A DNA stretch of 64,000 bases from Streptomyces sp. RB17 (GTDB lineage Bacteria > Actinomycetota > Actinomycetes > Streptomycetales > Streptomycetaceae). The first letter of the stretch is position 1. Each line of letters opens with the position of its first letter. Location: NCBI RefSeq assembly GCF_009604455.1, contig NZ_WEGL01000001.1:248001-312000 (forward strand), read 5' to 3'. Both the position numbers and the translations under genes were made by a program. Positions 9,402-17,635 of the stretch are shown piece by piece. Below the pieces are notes generated by a model. That model was not told the origin of the DNA, did not search any database, and was given only the letters and a program-made list of their open reading frames with translations.

Positions 9402-9727
9402 GCCATCGCCCACCGGGCAGCGCGCGACGACTCGCCCTGGCCCGGCTGGGGGTGGGTGTGGGGACTCTCGGGAGACAGGCCGAGCCCGAAACGCCCCAAT
9501 TTGGCCTGTATTTTGCGCGATTGTCTCCGATGCTCCTTCACGGCGGCGGGGAAGTGATCGTGTACGACGGACAGCACCCGGAGTTGCGGAGGCGCACGGC
9601 GAACGGGCCCGGACCACCGACGGACAGCGTCACTGCCGCCGGGCCCTGCTCCGGTCCCGGTCATACTGGTGCCGTACCTCTCGGATACGCTGCCGAACGT
9701 CGTGCCGATCTTCGGAGGGGGGACTCC
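9402..9727. other. Gap before the ECF sigma gene
   Basis: A 326-bp gap after cebR. Open frames run through it, but coding begins convincingly only at the GTG at 9728 with its GGAGGGGGG ribosome site. A modest A/T-richer patch near 9500-9535 may hold a promoter. No terminator or RNA was recognised. Confidence 0.5.
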
Positions 9728-10678
9728 GTGGCGGGATCAGTGACGGAGAGGGACGCGGACGGATACCGGTCGCTGCTGTTCTCCATCGCCTACGGGATGA
9801 CGGGATCGGTGGGCGACGCCGAGGACATCGTGCAGGACGCCTTTCTCGGCCTGACAAGGGCGCGCCGGGCCGGGGCCCCGGTCGCGAACCTGAAGGCGTA
9901 CCTGACCACCTCGGTGACGCGACTGGGCATCAACTACCTGAGCTCGGCGCGGGTGAGGCGGGAGACCTATGTGGGCGACTGGCTGCCCGAGCCGGTCGTG
10001 GTGTCCGCCGACCGGCCCGGACCGGCCGAACACGCCGAACTGTCCGACTCGCTGTCGATGGCGTTCCTCGTGCTGCTGGAGGCCCTCGCTCCGGTCGAGC
10101 GGGCGGTGTTCGTGCTGCGCGAGGTCTTCGGGTACGGCTACCCGGAGGTGGCGGGGCTCACCGGCAAGTCCGAGGCGAACTGCCGGCAGATCTTCGCCCG
10201 CGCCCGAAAGCGCATCGCCCCCGGCGGCCAGGTGGCCGACGTCGCGCCGCCGCCCCCGGTGCGGCGGGCGGAGGGCGAGGAGCTCGCCCGTAGGTTCTTC
10301 GAGGCCGCCGAGGGCGGCGACATGGACGCGCTGCTCGACATGCTCGCCCCGGACGTGGTGTTCCACGGGGACGGCGGCGGCAAGGCGCGGGCGCTCGCGA
10401 AGTCGGTGACCGAGCCGCGCTCCATCGCCCAGCTGCTGGTCGGCGGCCTGCGCCGGGTCGGGAGACTGGGCGCCCTGCTCGAGGTGGTCCGGGTCAACGG
10501 CCGCCCGGGTGGCGTGATCCACGATGCCGAAGGCCGTGTGGCCAGCGTGATCGGGCTCGACATCGCCGACGGCAGGATCCGGGCGATCCGCGCCGTCTCC
10601 AACCCCGACAAGCTCGACCACCTCGGCCCGGTGTCGGACATCGGCCGGCTGCCGGAGAGGCGACCCGCCGATCAGTGA
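9728..10678 (+). CDS. ECF41-type sigma factor with SnoaL-like C-terminal domain
   Basis: A 316-residue extracytoplasmic-function sigma factor of the ECF41 class. Region 2 is near residues 10-75 and region 4 near 105-160. The inter-domain linker carries the class motif WLPEP. The C-terminal SnoaL-like domain carries DGGGK and ends with NPDKL. All three motifs are diagnostic for ECF41, in which the C-terminal domain acts as a built-in regulator in place of a separate anti-sigma factor. The GTG start follows a strong ribosome site; an in-frame extension to 9452 has no coding character. ECF41 genes often sit beside carboxymuconolactone decarboxylase or oxidoreductase genes, but no such partner is adjacent here. 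Confidence 0.92.
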   Translation: MAGSVTERDADGYRSLLFSIAYGMTGSVGDAEDIVQDAFLGLTRARRAGAPVANLKAYLTTSVTRLGINYLSSARVRRETYVGDWLPEPVVVSADRPGPAEHAELSDSLSMAFLVLLEALAPVERAVFVLREVFGYGYPEVAGLTGKSEANCRQIFARARKRIAPGGQVADVAPPPPVRRAEGEELARRFFEAAEGGDMDALLDMLAPDVVFHGDGGGKARALAKSVTEPRSIAQLLVGGLRRVGRLGALLEVVRVNGRPGGVIHDAEGRVASVIGLDIADGRIRAIRAVSNPDKLDHLGPVSDIGRLPERRPADQ

Positions 10679-10793
10679 CGGTCGGCGTCCCCCGGCGTGG
10701 GGTCCTGTACTGCCGGGAGGGTCATGTCCCGCACCGGCCGGTACACGGTGTTCCCGGTGCTCGGCACCCTGCTGTCGGCGGCCGGGGAAAATG

Positions 10794-10836
10794 GATCAGC
10801 CGGTGACCCGTCTCGCGACGGAGTCACCGGCTGATC
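10794..10836. terminator. Bidirectional terminator hairpin
   Basis: A perfect 14-bp inverted repeat (10794-10807 and 10823-10836, 15-nt loop) between the convergent ECF41 gene and tRNA-His. Confidence 0.8.
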
Positions 10837-10842
10837 GGTAAG

Positions 10843-10916
10843 GGTGAGTGACGGGACTCGAACCCGCGACATCCTGGACCACAACCAGGTGCTCTACCAG
10901 CTGAGCTACACCCACC
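10843..10916 (-). tRNA. tRNA-His (anticodon GTG)
   Basis: A full cloverleaf reads on the minus strand. The acceptor GTGGGTG pairs with CACTCAC with one G-U, the D-arm is GCTCAGCTGGTAGAGC, the anticodon loop is TTGTGGT with anticodon GTG, and the T-arm holds GGGTTCGAGTCCC. The extra G at position -1 (base 10916) opposite C73 is the tRNA-His identity element. CCA is not encoded. Confidence 0.97.
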
Positions 10917-11044
10917 ACGACCGGCGGTTGAACTCGTCGTTTCCCCGACCGGCCGAGAAGAAGTCTACAGGGTCCGAAGGGGTGCTCGCGCACAGGTTTT
11001 CGCGCGGGCCGCCCAGCGGACCCCGAAAGGGTGCAGGTGTGCCG

Positions 11045-11647
11045 TCACCGCGCGGGCAGGACGTGCTTGGCGGCGATCGACTTCGCGGTCTCGGAGTCCG
11101 GGCCGGGCTGCGGGACGAAGACGGCCTCGCGGTAGTAACGCAGCTCGGCGATCGACTCGCGGATGTCGGCGAGGGCCCGGTGGTTGCCGTTCTTCTCCGG
11201 GCTGTTGAAGTACGCCCTCGGGTACCAGCGGCGTGCGAGCTCCTTGATGGAGGACACGTCGACGATCCGGTAGTGGAGGTAGTCCTCCAGGGTCGGCATG
11301 TCCCGCAGCAGGAAGCCGCGGTCGGTGCCGACGGAGTTGCCGCACAGCGGGGCCTTGCCGGGCTCCTTCACGTACTCCTTCACATAGGCGAGGACCCGCT
11401 CCTCGGCGTCCTGAAGGGTCGTGCCGTTCGGGAGCTCCGCGAGCAGCCCGGACGCGGTGTGCATCTGACGCACCACCTCCGGCATCGTCTCCAGCGCCCG
11501 GTCCGGCGGGCGGATGACGATGTCCACCCCCTCGCCGAGTACGTTCAGCTCGGAGTCGGTGACGAGGGCGGCCACCTCGATGAGCGCGTCGTCGGACAGC
11601 GAGAGGCCGGTCATCTCGCAGTCGATCCACACCATGCGATCGTTCAT
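11045..11647 (-). CDS. orn: Oligoribonuclease
   Basis: A 200-residue DEDDh 3'-5' exoribonuclease that degrades 2-5 nt RNA fragments, including the pGpG product of c-di-GMP turnover. Exo I motif is WIDCEMTGL, Exo II contains GNSVGTDR, and Exo III with its catalytic His is NHRALADI. Length is normal for the family. It lies downstream of adpA on the same strand, an arrangement known from several Streptomyces (ornA next to adpA). A terminator and a tandem repeat separate the two, so it probably has its own promoter. Confidence 0.96.
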   Translation of the reverse strand: MNDRMVWIDCEMTGLSLSDDALIEVAALVTDSELNVLGEGVDIVIRPPDRALETMPEVVRQMHTASGLLAELPNGTTLQDAEERVLAYVKEYVKEPGKAPLCGNSVGTDRGFLLRDMPTLEDYLHYRIVDVSSIKELARRWYPRAYFNSPEKNGNHRALADIRESIAELRYYREAVFVPQPGPDSETAKSIAAKHVLPAR

Positions 11648-11709
11648 GCGTCCACCCTAAAGCGGACCTGAGCTTTTGTGGCTCCCCGTGCCGATGCCGG
11701 GCCGCTGCC

Positions 11710-11777
11710 GGCCCGCGCTGCACAAGGTGAAGGCCCGCGCTGTACAAGCTGAAAGGCCCGCGCTGCACAAGCTGAAA
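11710..11777. repeat. Three tandem 22-23 bp repeats between adpA and orn
   Basis: Three consecutive copies begin at 11710, 11732 and 11755. Each starts GGCCCGCGCTG, continues with (C/T)ACAAG(G/C)TGAA, and copies differ at only a few bases. The array sits upstream of orn and runs into the U-tract side of the adpA terminator. Its role is unknown: a protein-binding array or slippage product is possible. Confidence 0.85.
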
Positions 11778-11807
11778 AAAGGGGGGCGAGCATGTGCTCG
11801 TCCCCCC
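11775..11807 (-). terminator. adpA rho-independent terminator
   Basis: Read on the minus strand, a GC stem (six C/G pairs plus a CGAGCA/TGCTCG arm with one bulged base) is followed by six T residues. This is an unusually canonical intrinsic terminator for Streptomyces and lies 22 bp past the adpA stop. Confidence 0.88.
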
Positions 11808-11828
11808 TCTCTCCGTCACCGCTCCCGC

Positions 11829-13046
11829 TCAGCTACCGCTCCGCGGCCCCGGCAGCAGCCCCACCGCGCCCGCCGCCGTGCGGCGGCTCTGCATCGGTAC
11901 CCCGTTGTCCCGGTCCGGGTGCAGCACGGGCGCGTGGCCCACCGGGCCGTGGCCCGCGAGGCCCGGCGGCGGGCCCGGCTGGCCGGACGGGTGCAGCGGC
12001 GGCTCCGCGTCGGCCGGCTTCTCGCCCTGCGGCCTGCGGGCCCGGTAGGCGGCCCGGTAGGCGGCGGGGGACGAGCCGAGCTGGCGGCGGAAGTGGCCGC
12101 GCAGCGCGACGGGGGAGCGGAAGCCGCAGCGGCCCGCCACCTCGTCCACGGAGTAGTCCGACGTCTCCAGCAGGCGCTGGGCCTGCAGCACACGCTGCGT
12201 GATCAGCCACTGCAGCGGCGCACTGCCCGTCAGCGAGCGGAACCGGCGGTCGAACGTACGGCGGCTCATGTAGGCGCGTGCCGCCAGCGTCTCCACGTCG
12301 AACTGCTCGTGGAGGTGTTCCAGCGCCCAGGCGACGACCTCGGCGAGCGGGTCGGCGCCGATCTCCTCCGGTAAAGACCGATCGAGGTAGCGCTCCTGAC
12401 CGCCCGACCGGCGCGGTGGGACCACCAGACGGCGGGCCAGCGCGCCGGCCGCCTCGTTGCCGTGGTCCGTCCGCACGATGTGGAGACAGAGATCGATTCC
12501 GGCCGCCGTACCCGCCGATGTCAGCACGTCCCCGTCGTCGACGAACAGCTCCCGTGGATCGACGTGCACCGACGGATAGCGCTTGGCCAGCGTCGGCGCG
12601 TACATCCAGTGGGTCGTCGCCGGGCGGCCGTCCAGCAGGCCCGCCGCCGCGAGGACGAAGGCGCCGGTGCACAGCCCGACTATGCGGGCACCCTCCTCGT
12701 GCGCCCGGCGCAGCGCGTCGAGCGCCTCCTCCGGTGGTGGCGCGGTGATCGACCGCCAGGCCGGTACGACGACCGTCCCGGCGCGGGAGATCGCCTCCAG
12801 CCCATGCGGTGCGCTGAGTTCCAGGCCCCCTGTGGTCCGCAGCGGGCCCTCCTCGCCGGCGCACACCAGCAGTCGGTAGCGCGGCACGCCGGCGTCCTGG
12901 CGGTCGATCCCGAACACCGACAGCGGTATGGAACTCTCGAAGATGGGGCCGCCGCTGAACAGCAGCACCGCGACGATCTCCTTGCGCCGTCGCCCGGAGA
13001 GTTTCCGGGCCGCGGCTTCCGGCGCGGCAGTGGAGTCGTGGCTCAT
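11829..13046 (-). CDS. adpA: AraC/DJ-1 family developmental regulator AdpA
   Basis: A 405-residue pleiotropic regulator of morphological development and secondary metabolism. The N-terminal half (about 25-200) is a DJ-1/PfpI-like dimerisation domain with the elbow GLCTGAFVLAAAGLL. The C-terminal AraC DNA-binding domain (about 235-330) contains SRRTFDRRFRSLTG and CGFRSPVALRGHFRR. A Pro/Gly-rich tail follows. A rare TTA leucine codon lies in the inter-domain linker, as in other Streptomyces adpA genes, making translation dependent on the bldA tRNA. The ATG at 13046 has a GAGGGGGG ribosome site; the open frame extending to 13208 lacks conserved sequence. The orn neighbour supports identity. Confidence 0.97.
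   Translation of the reverse strand: MSHDSTAAPEAAARKLSGRRRKEIVAVLLFSGGPIFESSIPLSVFGIDRQDAGVPRYRLLVCAGEEGPLRTTGGLELSAPHGLEAISRAGTVVVPAWRSITAPPPEEALDALRRAHEEGARIVGLCTGAFVLAAAGLLDGRPATTHWMYAPTLAKRYPSVHVDPRELFVDDGDVLTSAGTAAGIDLCLHIVRTDHGNEAAGALARRLVVPPRRSGGQERYLDRSLPEEIGADPLAEVVAWALEHLHEQFDVETLAARAYMSRRTFDRRFRSLTGSAPLQWLITQRVLQAQRLLETSDYSVDEVAGRCGFRSPVALRGHFRRQLGSSPAAYRAAYRARRPQGEKPADAEPPLHPSGQPGPPPGLAGHGPVGHAPVLHPDRDNGVPMQSRRTAAGAVGLLPGPRSGS
12372..12374 (-). promoter_or_regulatory. TTA (bldA-dependent) leucine codon in adpA
   Basis: On the minus strand the codons are tct-tta-ccg (Ser-Leu-Pro) within DRSLPEE, between the two AdpA domains. TTA is the rarest codon in Streptomyces and is read by the developmental tRNA BldA, so it couples AdpA synthesis to development. 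Confidence 0.95.
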
Positions 13047-13423
13047 ACTGCTAAGCCCCCCTCGGTGGTCGCGGCTCCTCGGTTGTGTCGCTCCTGCACG
13101 TTTCCCCTCGGTCCTGCACGAGTCCCCCGCCGTAAGACAGTCAAGATCGAATCTACTGGGTCCCGCGGTCTCACGGTGACCAGTTCCACACGCCCGAATT
13201 GTCGACATGACAACTTGGCGTGAAGCATTCGATCACGAAGCGTTGCACTCGCGGGCCGTGCAGGGAAGTGCGCCTTGTCGCTGTGGCCAAACCGCGTAGG
13301 GTGCACAGTCGCCCGTGGACCCTTTCCGTGCAGGTCGAACGGGGGTTGGAGGGTGGTCGGGGTCCCTGCACGGCGCCGTTCAGAAGTTGGCTGAAAAGAA
13401 GCGTTCAGGGGTACGGAAACAGG
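13047..13423. other. Long adpA upstream region
   Basis: A 377-bp stretch upstream of adpA without a convincing gene. It includes an inverted repeat of TTGTC and GACAA at 13199-13213. The long leader agrees with known adpA genes, which carry several regulator sites (AdpA itself, BldD, gamma-butyrolactone receptors), but I cannot assign a specific site to a regulator. Confidence 0.6.
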
Positions 13424-13714
13424 TCAGTCGACCGGTGTCTGTCGGCGGGTGTGACGTCCGCCTCTTTGCACGCCAGAACCCTCGCCGTCACACCCGTACC
13501 GCTGGGCACACCGCTCCGACCGGCGCAGCAGGTACCGGCACGCGGCCGTGACGCCGGCCAGGCCCAGGGCGGCGCCCGCCGCGCCGGCCGGCGAGGTGCC
13601 GTACCAGATCAGGACGACGGGGACGAGTGCGCAGCTGAAGACGGCCCAGCGGATCACATCGCCCACGGTGTCCGGCGCGGGCGGCGGCGCGGAGGTGGAT
13701 CGACGACCGGGCAT
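13424..13714 (-). CDS. Small membrane protein upstream of adpA
   Basis: A 96-residue protein with two hydrophobic segments (about residues 23-40, and an Ala/Gly-rich 42-58) flanked by a basic N-terminus and a polar, Arg-rich tail. The ATG at 13714 has an AGGGAG ribosome site 8-9 bases upstream. The frame extends further upstream but without conserved-looking sequence. Not recognised beyond a conserved-position small membrane protein next to adpA; function unknown. Confidence 0.6.
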   Translation of the reverse strand: MPGRRSTSAPPPAPDTVGDVIRWAVFSCALVPVVLIWYGTSPAGAAGAALGLAGVTAACRYLLRRSERCAQRYGCDGEGSGVQRGGRHTRRQTPVD

Positions 13715-14042
13715 GACTCGTACTCCCTGTGGCGGCGGCTCAACCCGTTCAACGCCTGTTCGACCCATCGGTCACCGGCCGTACATCCGTTGATCCTGTG
13801 CAAACCGCCTGTACGGGGCAGCAACCATTGCGTTACGGGCGTCGCTCGTGCATGCTCCGGTGAACCCCTACGGACGTCGGGGGACCGCTTACGGAGCGTG
13901 CGCGGGATCTGTGCTCGGGAGGCGTGCCGCCGTACCCTTGGGGGTATGGGGTTGGGAAGATGTTTCCCGGACACAGCTCCGAGACGCAGTTCCGCGCACA
14001 CTGTCGTCCCCACCCATAAAGGATCACAACGCCGAGACAGCC
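13715..14042. other. Divergent promoter region before the stress protein
   Basis: A 328-bp gap between two divergent genes. It has a purine-rich stretch near 13935-13960, with GTACCCTTGGGGGTAT forming an imperfect palindrome at 13931-13946 that could be an operator. No RNA gene or small ORF is supported. Confidence 0.45.
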
Positions 14043-14570
14043 ATGGCCGGTCACGAATTCTTCGAACCCGCGGACCGCAAGCGGCCGGTCGCCGACCCTA
14101 CGGCGGCCGATCCCCTGGCGGCGCCAGAGTCACGCCCGCTCTGCGACCCAGCCTTCCGGCACGGAGTCGTCGTCGGCTTCGACGGCTCCACCTCCAGTGA
14201 GCGCGCCCTCGCCTACGCCATCGGCATGGCGCACCGCTCACACTCGGGGCTGATCATCGTCCATGTCGCCAATCGGCTGCCGACCACCGTGTGGGCCGGC
14301 TGCGAGCCACCCGTCTTCGTCGACGTGCCGGACCACCGCACCGAGGTCCTCGGCCTCGAGCTGGCGTGCGCGGACTATCTGGCCGAGGTGCCGTGGATCC
14401 TCGTCGAGCGGGGCGGCGACATCTGCCACGAACTCGAAGAGGTGGGGCGGGAGTACGAGGCGGACGCGATCGTCGTCGGCTCCACGCACGGCATCGTCGG
14501 CCGGATCTTCGGCTCTGTCGCCGGACGGCTCGCCAAGCGGGCGAAGCGGCCCGTGATCGTCATCCCCTGA
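14043..14570 (+). CDS. Universal stress protein (UspA family)
   Basis: A 175-residue single Usp domain after an about 40-residue variable N-terminus. The start of the fold is GVVVGFDGSTSSERALAYAI. The ATP-binding type motif reads GSTHGIVGRIFGSVAGRLAKRAKRP with the G-x2-G-x9-G pattern, so it is probably a nucleotide-binding Usp. It probably binds ATP as a dimer in the cytoplasm during stress or stationary phase. The start is uncertain because the nearest ribosome-like site (AAAGGA) is about 20 bases upstream. Confidence 0.85.
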   Translation: MAGHEFFEPADRKRPVADPTAADPLAAPESRPLCDPAFRHGVVVGFDGSTSSERALAYAIGMAHRSHSGLIIVHVANRLPTTVWAGCEPPVFVDVPDHRTEVLGLELACADYLAEVPWILVERGGDICHELEEVGREYEADAIVVGSTHGIVGRIFGSVAGRLAKRAKRPVIVIP

Positions 14571-14631
14571 GTCGCCCCACGTCCAACTCCCTTTGTGCAG
14601 CGCGAAACTACTCGCGCGTAGAGGTGGTTTG

Positions 14632-14648
14632 TGCCCTTGTGAAGGGCA
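14632..14648. promoter_or_regulatory. 17-bp palindrome with adjacent AT element
   Basis: TGCCCTTGTGAAGGGCA is a perfect 7-3-7 palindrome followed at once by TATAT. It lies 45 bp before the YaaH-type gene. It looks like an operator beside a -10 element; there is no T-run to suggest a terminator. Confidence 0.5.
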
Positions 14649-14692
14649 TATATCGGTCACCGCGCAACAGCACTGCATGAAGGGAGCCCGCC

Positions 14693-15253
14693 GTGGACAA
14701 CGAAGTCTCTGCGGGAAGCGGAAACACCACCGTGGTCGGCCGACTCGCCCTGGGAATCACCCTGTTGGCGTTCGGGATCGGTACGACCGGTGTCATTCAC
14801 GGCGTGGCCGCGTCCGACGCCGTCTCAGTCGCCCACTACGTGGGCGGAGTTGCCCTGTTCCTCGTCGGCCTGCTGGCCTTCCGTGGCGGTGACAGCGCCT
14901 CCGGTACGGGTTTTGTGGCCCTCGGTGCGCTGTGGTTCACCTGGGCCGTCGCGGACCACGGCTCGGCCGACGCGGCCGGACTCTTCCTGCTCCTCTTCGC
15001 CCTGGTGGCGCTCACCCTGACCGTCGCCGGCGGGGACAGCCTCGGACAGGTCATGCACGGGCTGCTGTTCCTGGCGATGCTGGTGCTGGCCGTCGCGGCC
15101 TTCGCCGACAGTTCGTCTCTGGCCAAGGTGGGTGGCTGGGTCGCCGCGGTGTCCGGTGCGGTGGCGTGGTACGCGGCGACGGCCACGCTGGCTCACTGGC
15201 CGACGGCCCTTCCGGGTCGTGCTGCGGGCCGGGGGGTGACGGCCGCCGGCTGA
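14693..15253 (+). CDS. GPR1/FUN34/YaaH-like membrane protein
   Basis: A 186-residue polytopic membrane protein with six predicted helices from about residue 17 to 170. Its size and segment spacing (LALGITLLAFGIGTTGVIHG, then VAHYVGGVALFLVGLLAFRGG) resemble the YaaH/SatP acetate-uptake family. The classical NPAPLGL motif is not evident, so the substrate call is weak. The GTG start has an AAGGGAG ribosome site. A strong terminator follows, so it is probably a single-gene unit or co-transcribed with the upstream stress protein. Confidence 0.65.
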   Translation: MDNEVSAGSGNTTVVGRLALGITLLAFGIGTTGVIHGVAASDAVSVAHYVGGVALFLVGLLAFRGGDSASGTGFVALGALWFTWAVADHGSADAAGLFLLLFALVALTLTVAGGDSLGQVMHGLLFLAMLVLAVAAFADSSSLAKVGGWVAAVSGAVAWYAATATLAHWPTALPGRAAGRGVTAAG

Positions 15254-15269
15254 TCCGTGCAGCACGGGA

Positions 15270-15313
15270 GGGTCCCCCACGTGACAGGTGGCACACGTGG
15301 GGGACCCCTTTTT
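15270..15313 (+). terminator. Rho-independent terminator
   Basis: A perfect 14-bp stem (15270-15283 with 15294-15307, 10-nt loop) followed by a five-T run at 15309-15313. Confidence 0.9.
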
Positions 15314-15397
15314 GCGCCTAAACCGGCGCCGCTCTCGCGGACATGGTTGCTCGCCGCGGGGGTTGCTCAATTATCGCTGCCGTGGTGGGGCGGTCTC

Positions 15398-17215
15398 CTA
15401 CTCCACCGTCACCGACTTCGCCAGGTTCCTCGGCTTGTCGATGTCGCGGCCCAGGGCCTTTGCCGTGTGGTAGGCCAGCAGCTGGAGCGGGATGCCCATC
15501 AGGATGGGGTCGAGTTCGTCCTCGTTCTTCGGGACGACGATCGTCTGGTCGGCCTTCTCCTGGTGCTGGTGGGCCACCGCGAGGATCTTGCCGCTGCGGG
15601 CCTTGATCTCCTCCAGGGCGGCGCGGTTCTTCTCCAGCAGGTCGTCGTCGGGGACGATCGCGACCGTGGGCAGGGCAGGCTCGATCAGGGCCAGCGGGCC
15701 GTGCTTCAGCTCGGAGGCGGGGTAGGCCTCGGCGTGGATGTAGGAGACCTCCTTGAGCTTCAGGGAGGCCTCGCGGGCCACCGGGTAGCCCCGCACGCGG
15801 CCGATGAACAGCATCGAGCGGGCGTCGGCGTACAGCTCGGCCAGCTCCTTGACCTTCTCCTCCTGCTCGAGGATCTCGGTGATCTGCTCGGGCAGCCGGC
15901 GCAGGCCCTCGATGATCCGCTTGCCGTCGCGGACCGAGAGGTCACGGGTGCGGCCCAGGTGCAGGGCGAGCAGCGCGAAGGCGACGGTGGTGTTGGTGAA
16001 GCACTTGGTGGAGACCACGCAGACCTCGGGGCCCGCGTGGACGTAGATGCCGGCGTCCGCCTCGCGGGCGATCGCCGAGCCCACCACGTTGACGATGCCG
16101 AAGACCCGGGCGCCCTTGCGCTTCAGCTCCTGGACGGCGGCGAGGACGTCGTACGTCTCACCGGACTGGGACACGGCGACGTAGAGGGTGTCGGGGTCGA
16201 CGACCGCGTTGCGGTAGCGGAACTCGGAGGCCGGCTCGGCGTCCGCGGGGATGCGGGCCAGCTCCTCGATCATCTGGGCGCCGATCATGCCCGCGTGGTA
16301 CGAGGTGCCGCAGCCGAGGATCTTCACGCGGCGGATCTGCCGGGCCTCGCGGGCGTCCAGGTTGAGGCCGCCGAGGTGCACGGTGGAGAAGCGGTCGTCG
16401 ATGCGGCCGCGCAGCACCCGGTCCACCGCCTCGACCTGCTCGAAGATCTCCTTGTGCATGTAGGTGTCGTGGCCGCCCATGTCGTACGACTCGGCCTCCC
16501 ACTCCACCGTGGTGGGCTCGGCGGTGGTGCGCGTGCCCTCGGTGGTGTAGGTGCGGAAGTCGTCGGCCTTGAGGGTGGCCATCTCGCCGTCGTCCAGGGT
16601 CACTATCTGACGGGTGTGCATGACCAGGGCGGCGATGTCGGAGGCGACGAACATCTCCTTCTCGCCGATGCCGAGCACGACCGGGGAGCCGTTGCGGGCC
16701 ACCACGATCCGGTCGGGGAAGTCGGCGTGCAGGACCGCGATGCCGTACGTGCCCTCGATCACCCGCACCGCCTGGCGGACCTTGTCCTCGAGCTTCTCGG
16801 CGGTGGAGCGGGCGATGAGGTGGGTGAGGACCTCGGTGTCGGTCTCGGAGAGGAACTCGACGCCGTCCGCCTCCAGCTTGCGGCGCAGGTCGGCGGCGTT
16901 GTCGATGATGCCGTTGTGGACGACGGCGACCTTGTTGTCGGCCGACATGTGCGGGTGGGCGTTGACGTCGGAGGGGGCGCCGTGGGTGGCCCAGCGGGTG
17001 TGGGCGATGCCGGTGGTGCCCTTGAAGCGCGCCGGGACCTTCGCCTCCAGGTCGCGCACCCGGCCCTTGGCCTTGACCATCTTCAGGCCGGGCGCCTTCG
17101 GGGCGGTGACGACGATGCCCGCCGAGTCGTAGCCGCGGTACTCCAGCCGCTGCAGACCCTCCAGGAGGAGAGGGGCGACGTCACGCTTCCCGATGTATCC
17201 GACAATTCCGCACAT
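15398..17215 (-). CDS. glmS: Glutamine-fructose-6-phosphate aminotransferase
   Basis: A 605-residue GlmS that makes glucosamine-6-phosphate from fructose-6-phosphate and glutamine, the first step to cell-wall UDP-GlcNAc. Residues 1-220 are the glutamine amidotransferase domain with nucleophile Cys2 (MCGIVGYIG) and the motif HTRWATHG. Two SIS isomerase domains follow, containing CGTSYHAG and VSQSGETYD. The C-terminus ends PRNLAKSVTVE, typical of the family. Length is normal. Streptomyces often carry two glmS genes, and position suggests this is the second (glmS2). A 106-residue gene lies 12 bp upstream and probably shares its transcript. No ribozyme or dre site was seen upstream. Confidence 0.95.
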   Translation of the reverse strand: MCGIVGYIGKRDVAPLLLEGLQRLEYRGYDSAGIVVTAPKAPGLKMVKAKGRVRDLEAKVPARFKGTTGIAHTRWATHGAPSDVNAHPHMSADNKVAVVHNGIIDNAADLRRKLEADGVEFLSETDTEVLTHLIARSTAEKLEDKVRQAVRVIEGTYGIAVLHADFPDRIVVARNGSPVVLGIGEKEMFVASDIAALVMHTRQIVTLDDGEMATLKADDFRTYTTEGTRTTAEPTTVEWEAESYDMGGHDTYMHKEIFEQVEAVDRVLRGRIDDRFSTVHLGGLNLDAREARQIRRVKILGCGTSYHAGMIGAQMIEELARIPADAEPASEFRYRNAVVDPDTLYVAVSQSGETYDVLAAVQELKRKGARVFGIVNVVGSAIAREADAGIYVHAGPEVCVVSTKCFTNTTVAFALLALHLGRTRDLSVRDGKRIIEGLRRLPEQITEILEQEEKVKELAELYADARSMLFIGRVRGYPVAREASLKLKEVSYIHAEAYPASELKHGPLALIEPALPTVAIVPDDDLLEKNRAALEEIKARSGKILAVAHQHQEKADQTIVVPKNEDELDPILMGIPLQLLAYHTAKALGRDIDKPRNLAKSVTVE

Positions 17216-17227
17216 GTAGAGGTATTC

Positions 17228-17548
17228 CTAGCCGTAGACAATGCGGCGCAGCTGCCTGAGCGTCAGCTCGGGCGGTGCCACCGCTCGGTATTTCAGATCC
17301 GCCCCGATCCGTTCGAAGATCTCCGCGTTCACCAGGCCCTGGGCCTGGAGCTCGCGGTGGCGGCGACGGACGTAGTCCTCCGTCGACTCGTCGAAGTAGG
17401 CGAGCACGTCCTGGATCACCCGCAGCGCCTCGCCCCTGGCGAGGGGAGTGGACCGCGTCAGATGATCAACGAGTTCGTCGTGCACCCGGTAGATCCTGGG
17501 GTACCGGCGACGGTTTCGCAAGAATCCTGCCCGATTTCGGGCAGTCAC
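17228..17548 (-). CDS. Small conserved-looking protein upstream of glmS
   Basis: A 106-residue soluble, charged protein (YPRIYRVHDELVDHL near the start, YVRRRHRELQAQGL in the middle). The GTG start at 17548 has only a weak ribosome site, and a later start is possible. It precedes glmS by 12 bp and is probably in the same operon. I do not recognise the family. The HELQAQG-like middle part resembles a small helical regulator, but this is not firm. Confidence 0.65.
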   Translation of the reverse strand: MTARNRAGFLRNRRRYPRIYRVHDELVDHLTRSTPLARGEALRVIQDVLAYFDESTEDYVRRRHRELQAQGLVNAEIFERIGADLKYRAVAPPELTLRQLRRIVYG

Positions 17549-17635
17549 AGGGTCCCGACCTATGGATCATTTGTTCGCCGGGCGTCCATCTTGTGGCCTG
17601 AGTCTCGTTGAAGATGTGGACCATTTTCAGACGCC

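Noticed and set aside
10672..10884. Small minus-strand ORF overlapping tRNA-His and its terminator
   Set aside because: It runs through the tRNA and a perfect hairpin, and has no ribosome site.
13047..13208. N-terminal extension of AdpA to a far upstream start
   Set aside because: The extra residues lack conservation with known AdpA and the ATG at 13046 has a strong ribosome site.
13220..14200. Plus-strand 326-codon frame between adpA and the stress protein
   Set aside because: Arg-rich nonsense translation crossing a more plausible minus-strand gene and a divergent promoter region.
17549..17635. DasR site upstream of glmS
   Set aside because: Only a half-site-like GTGGACCAT is seen, without the palindromic partner, so no dre call was made.
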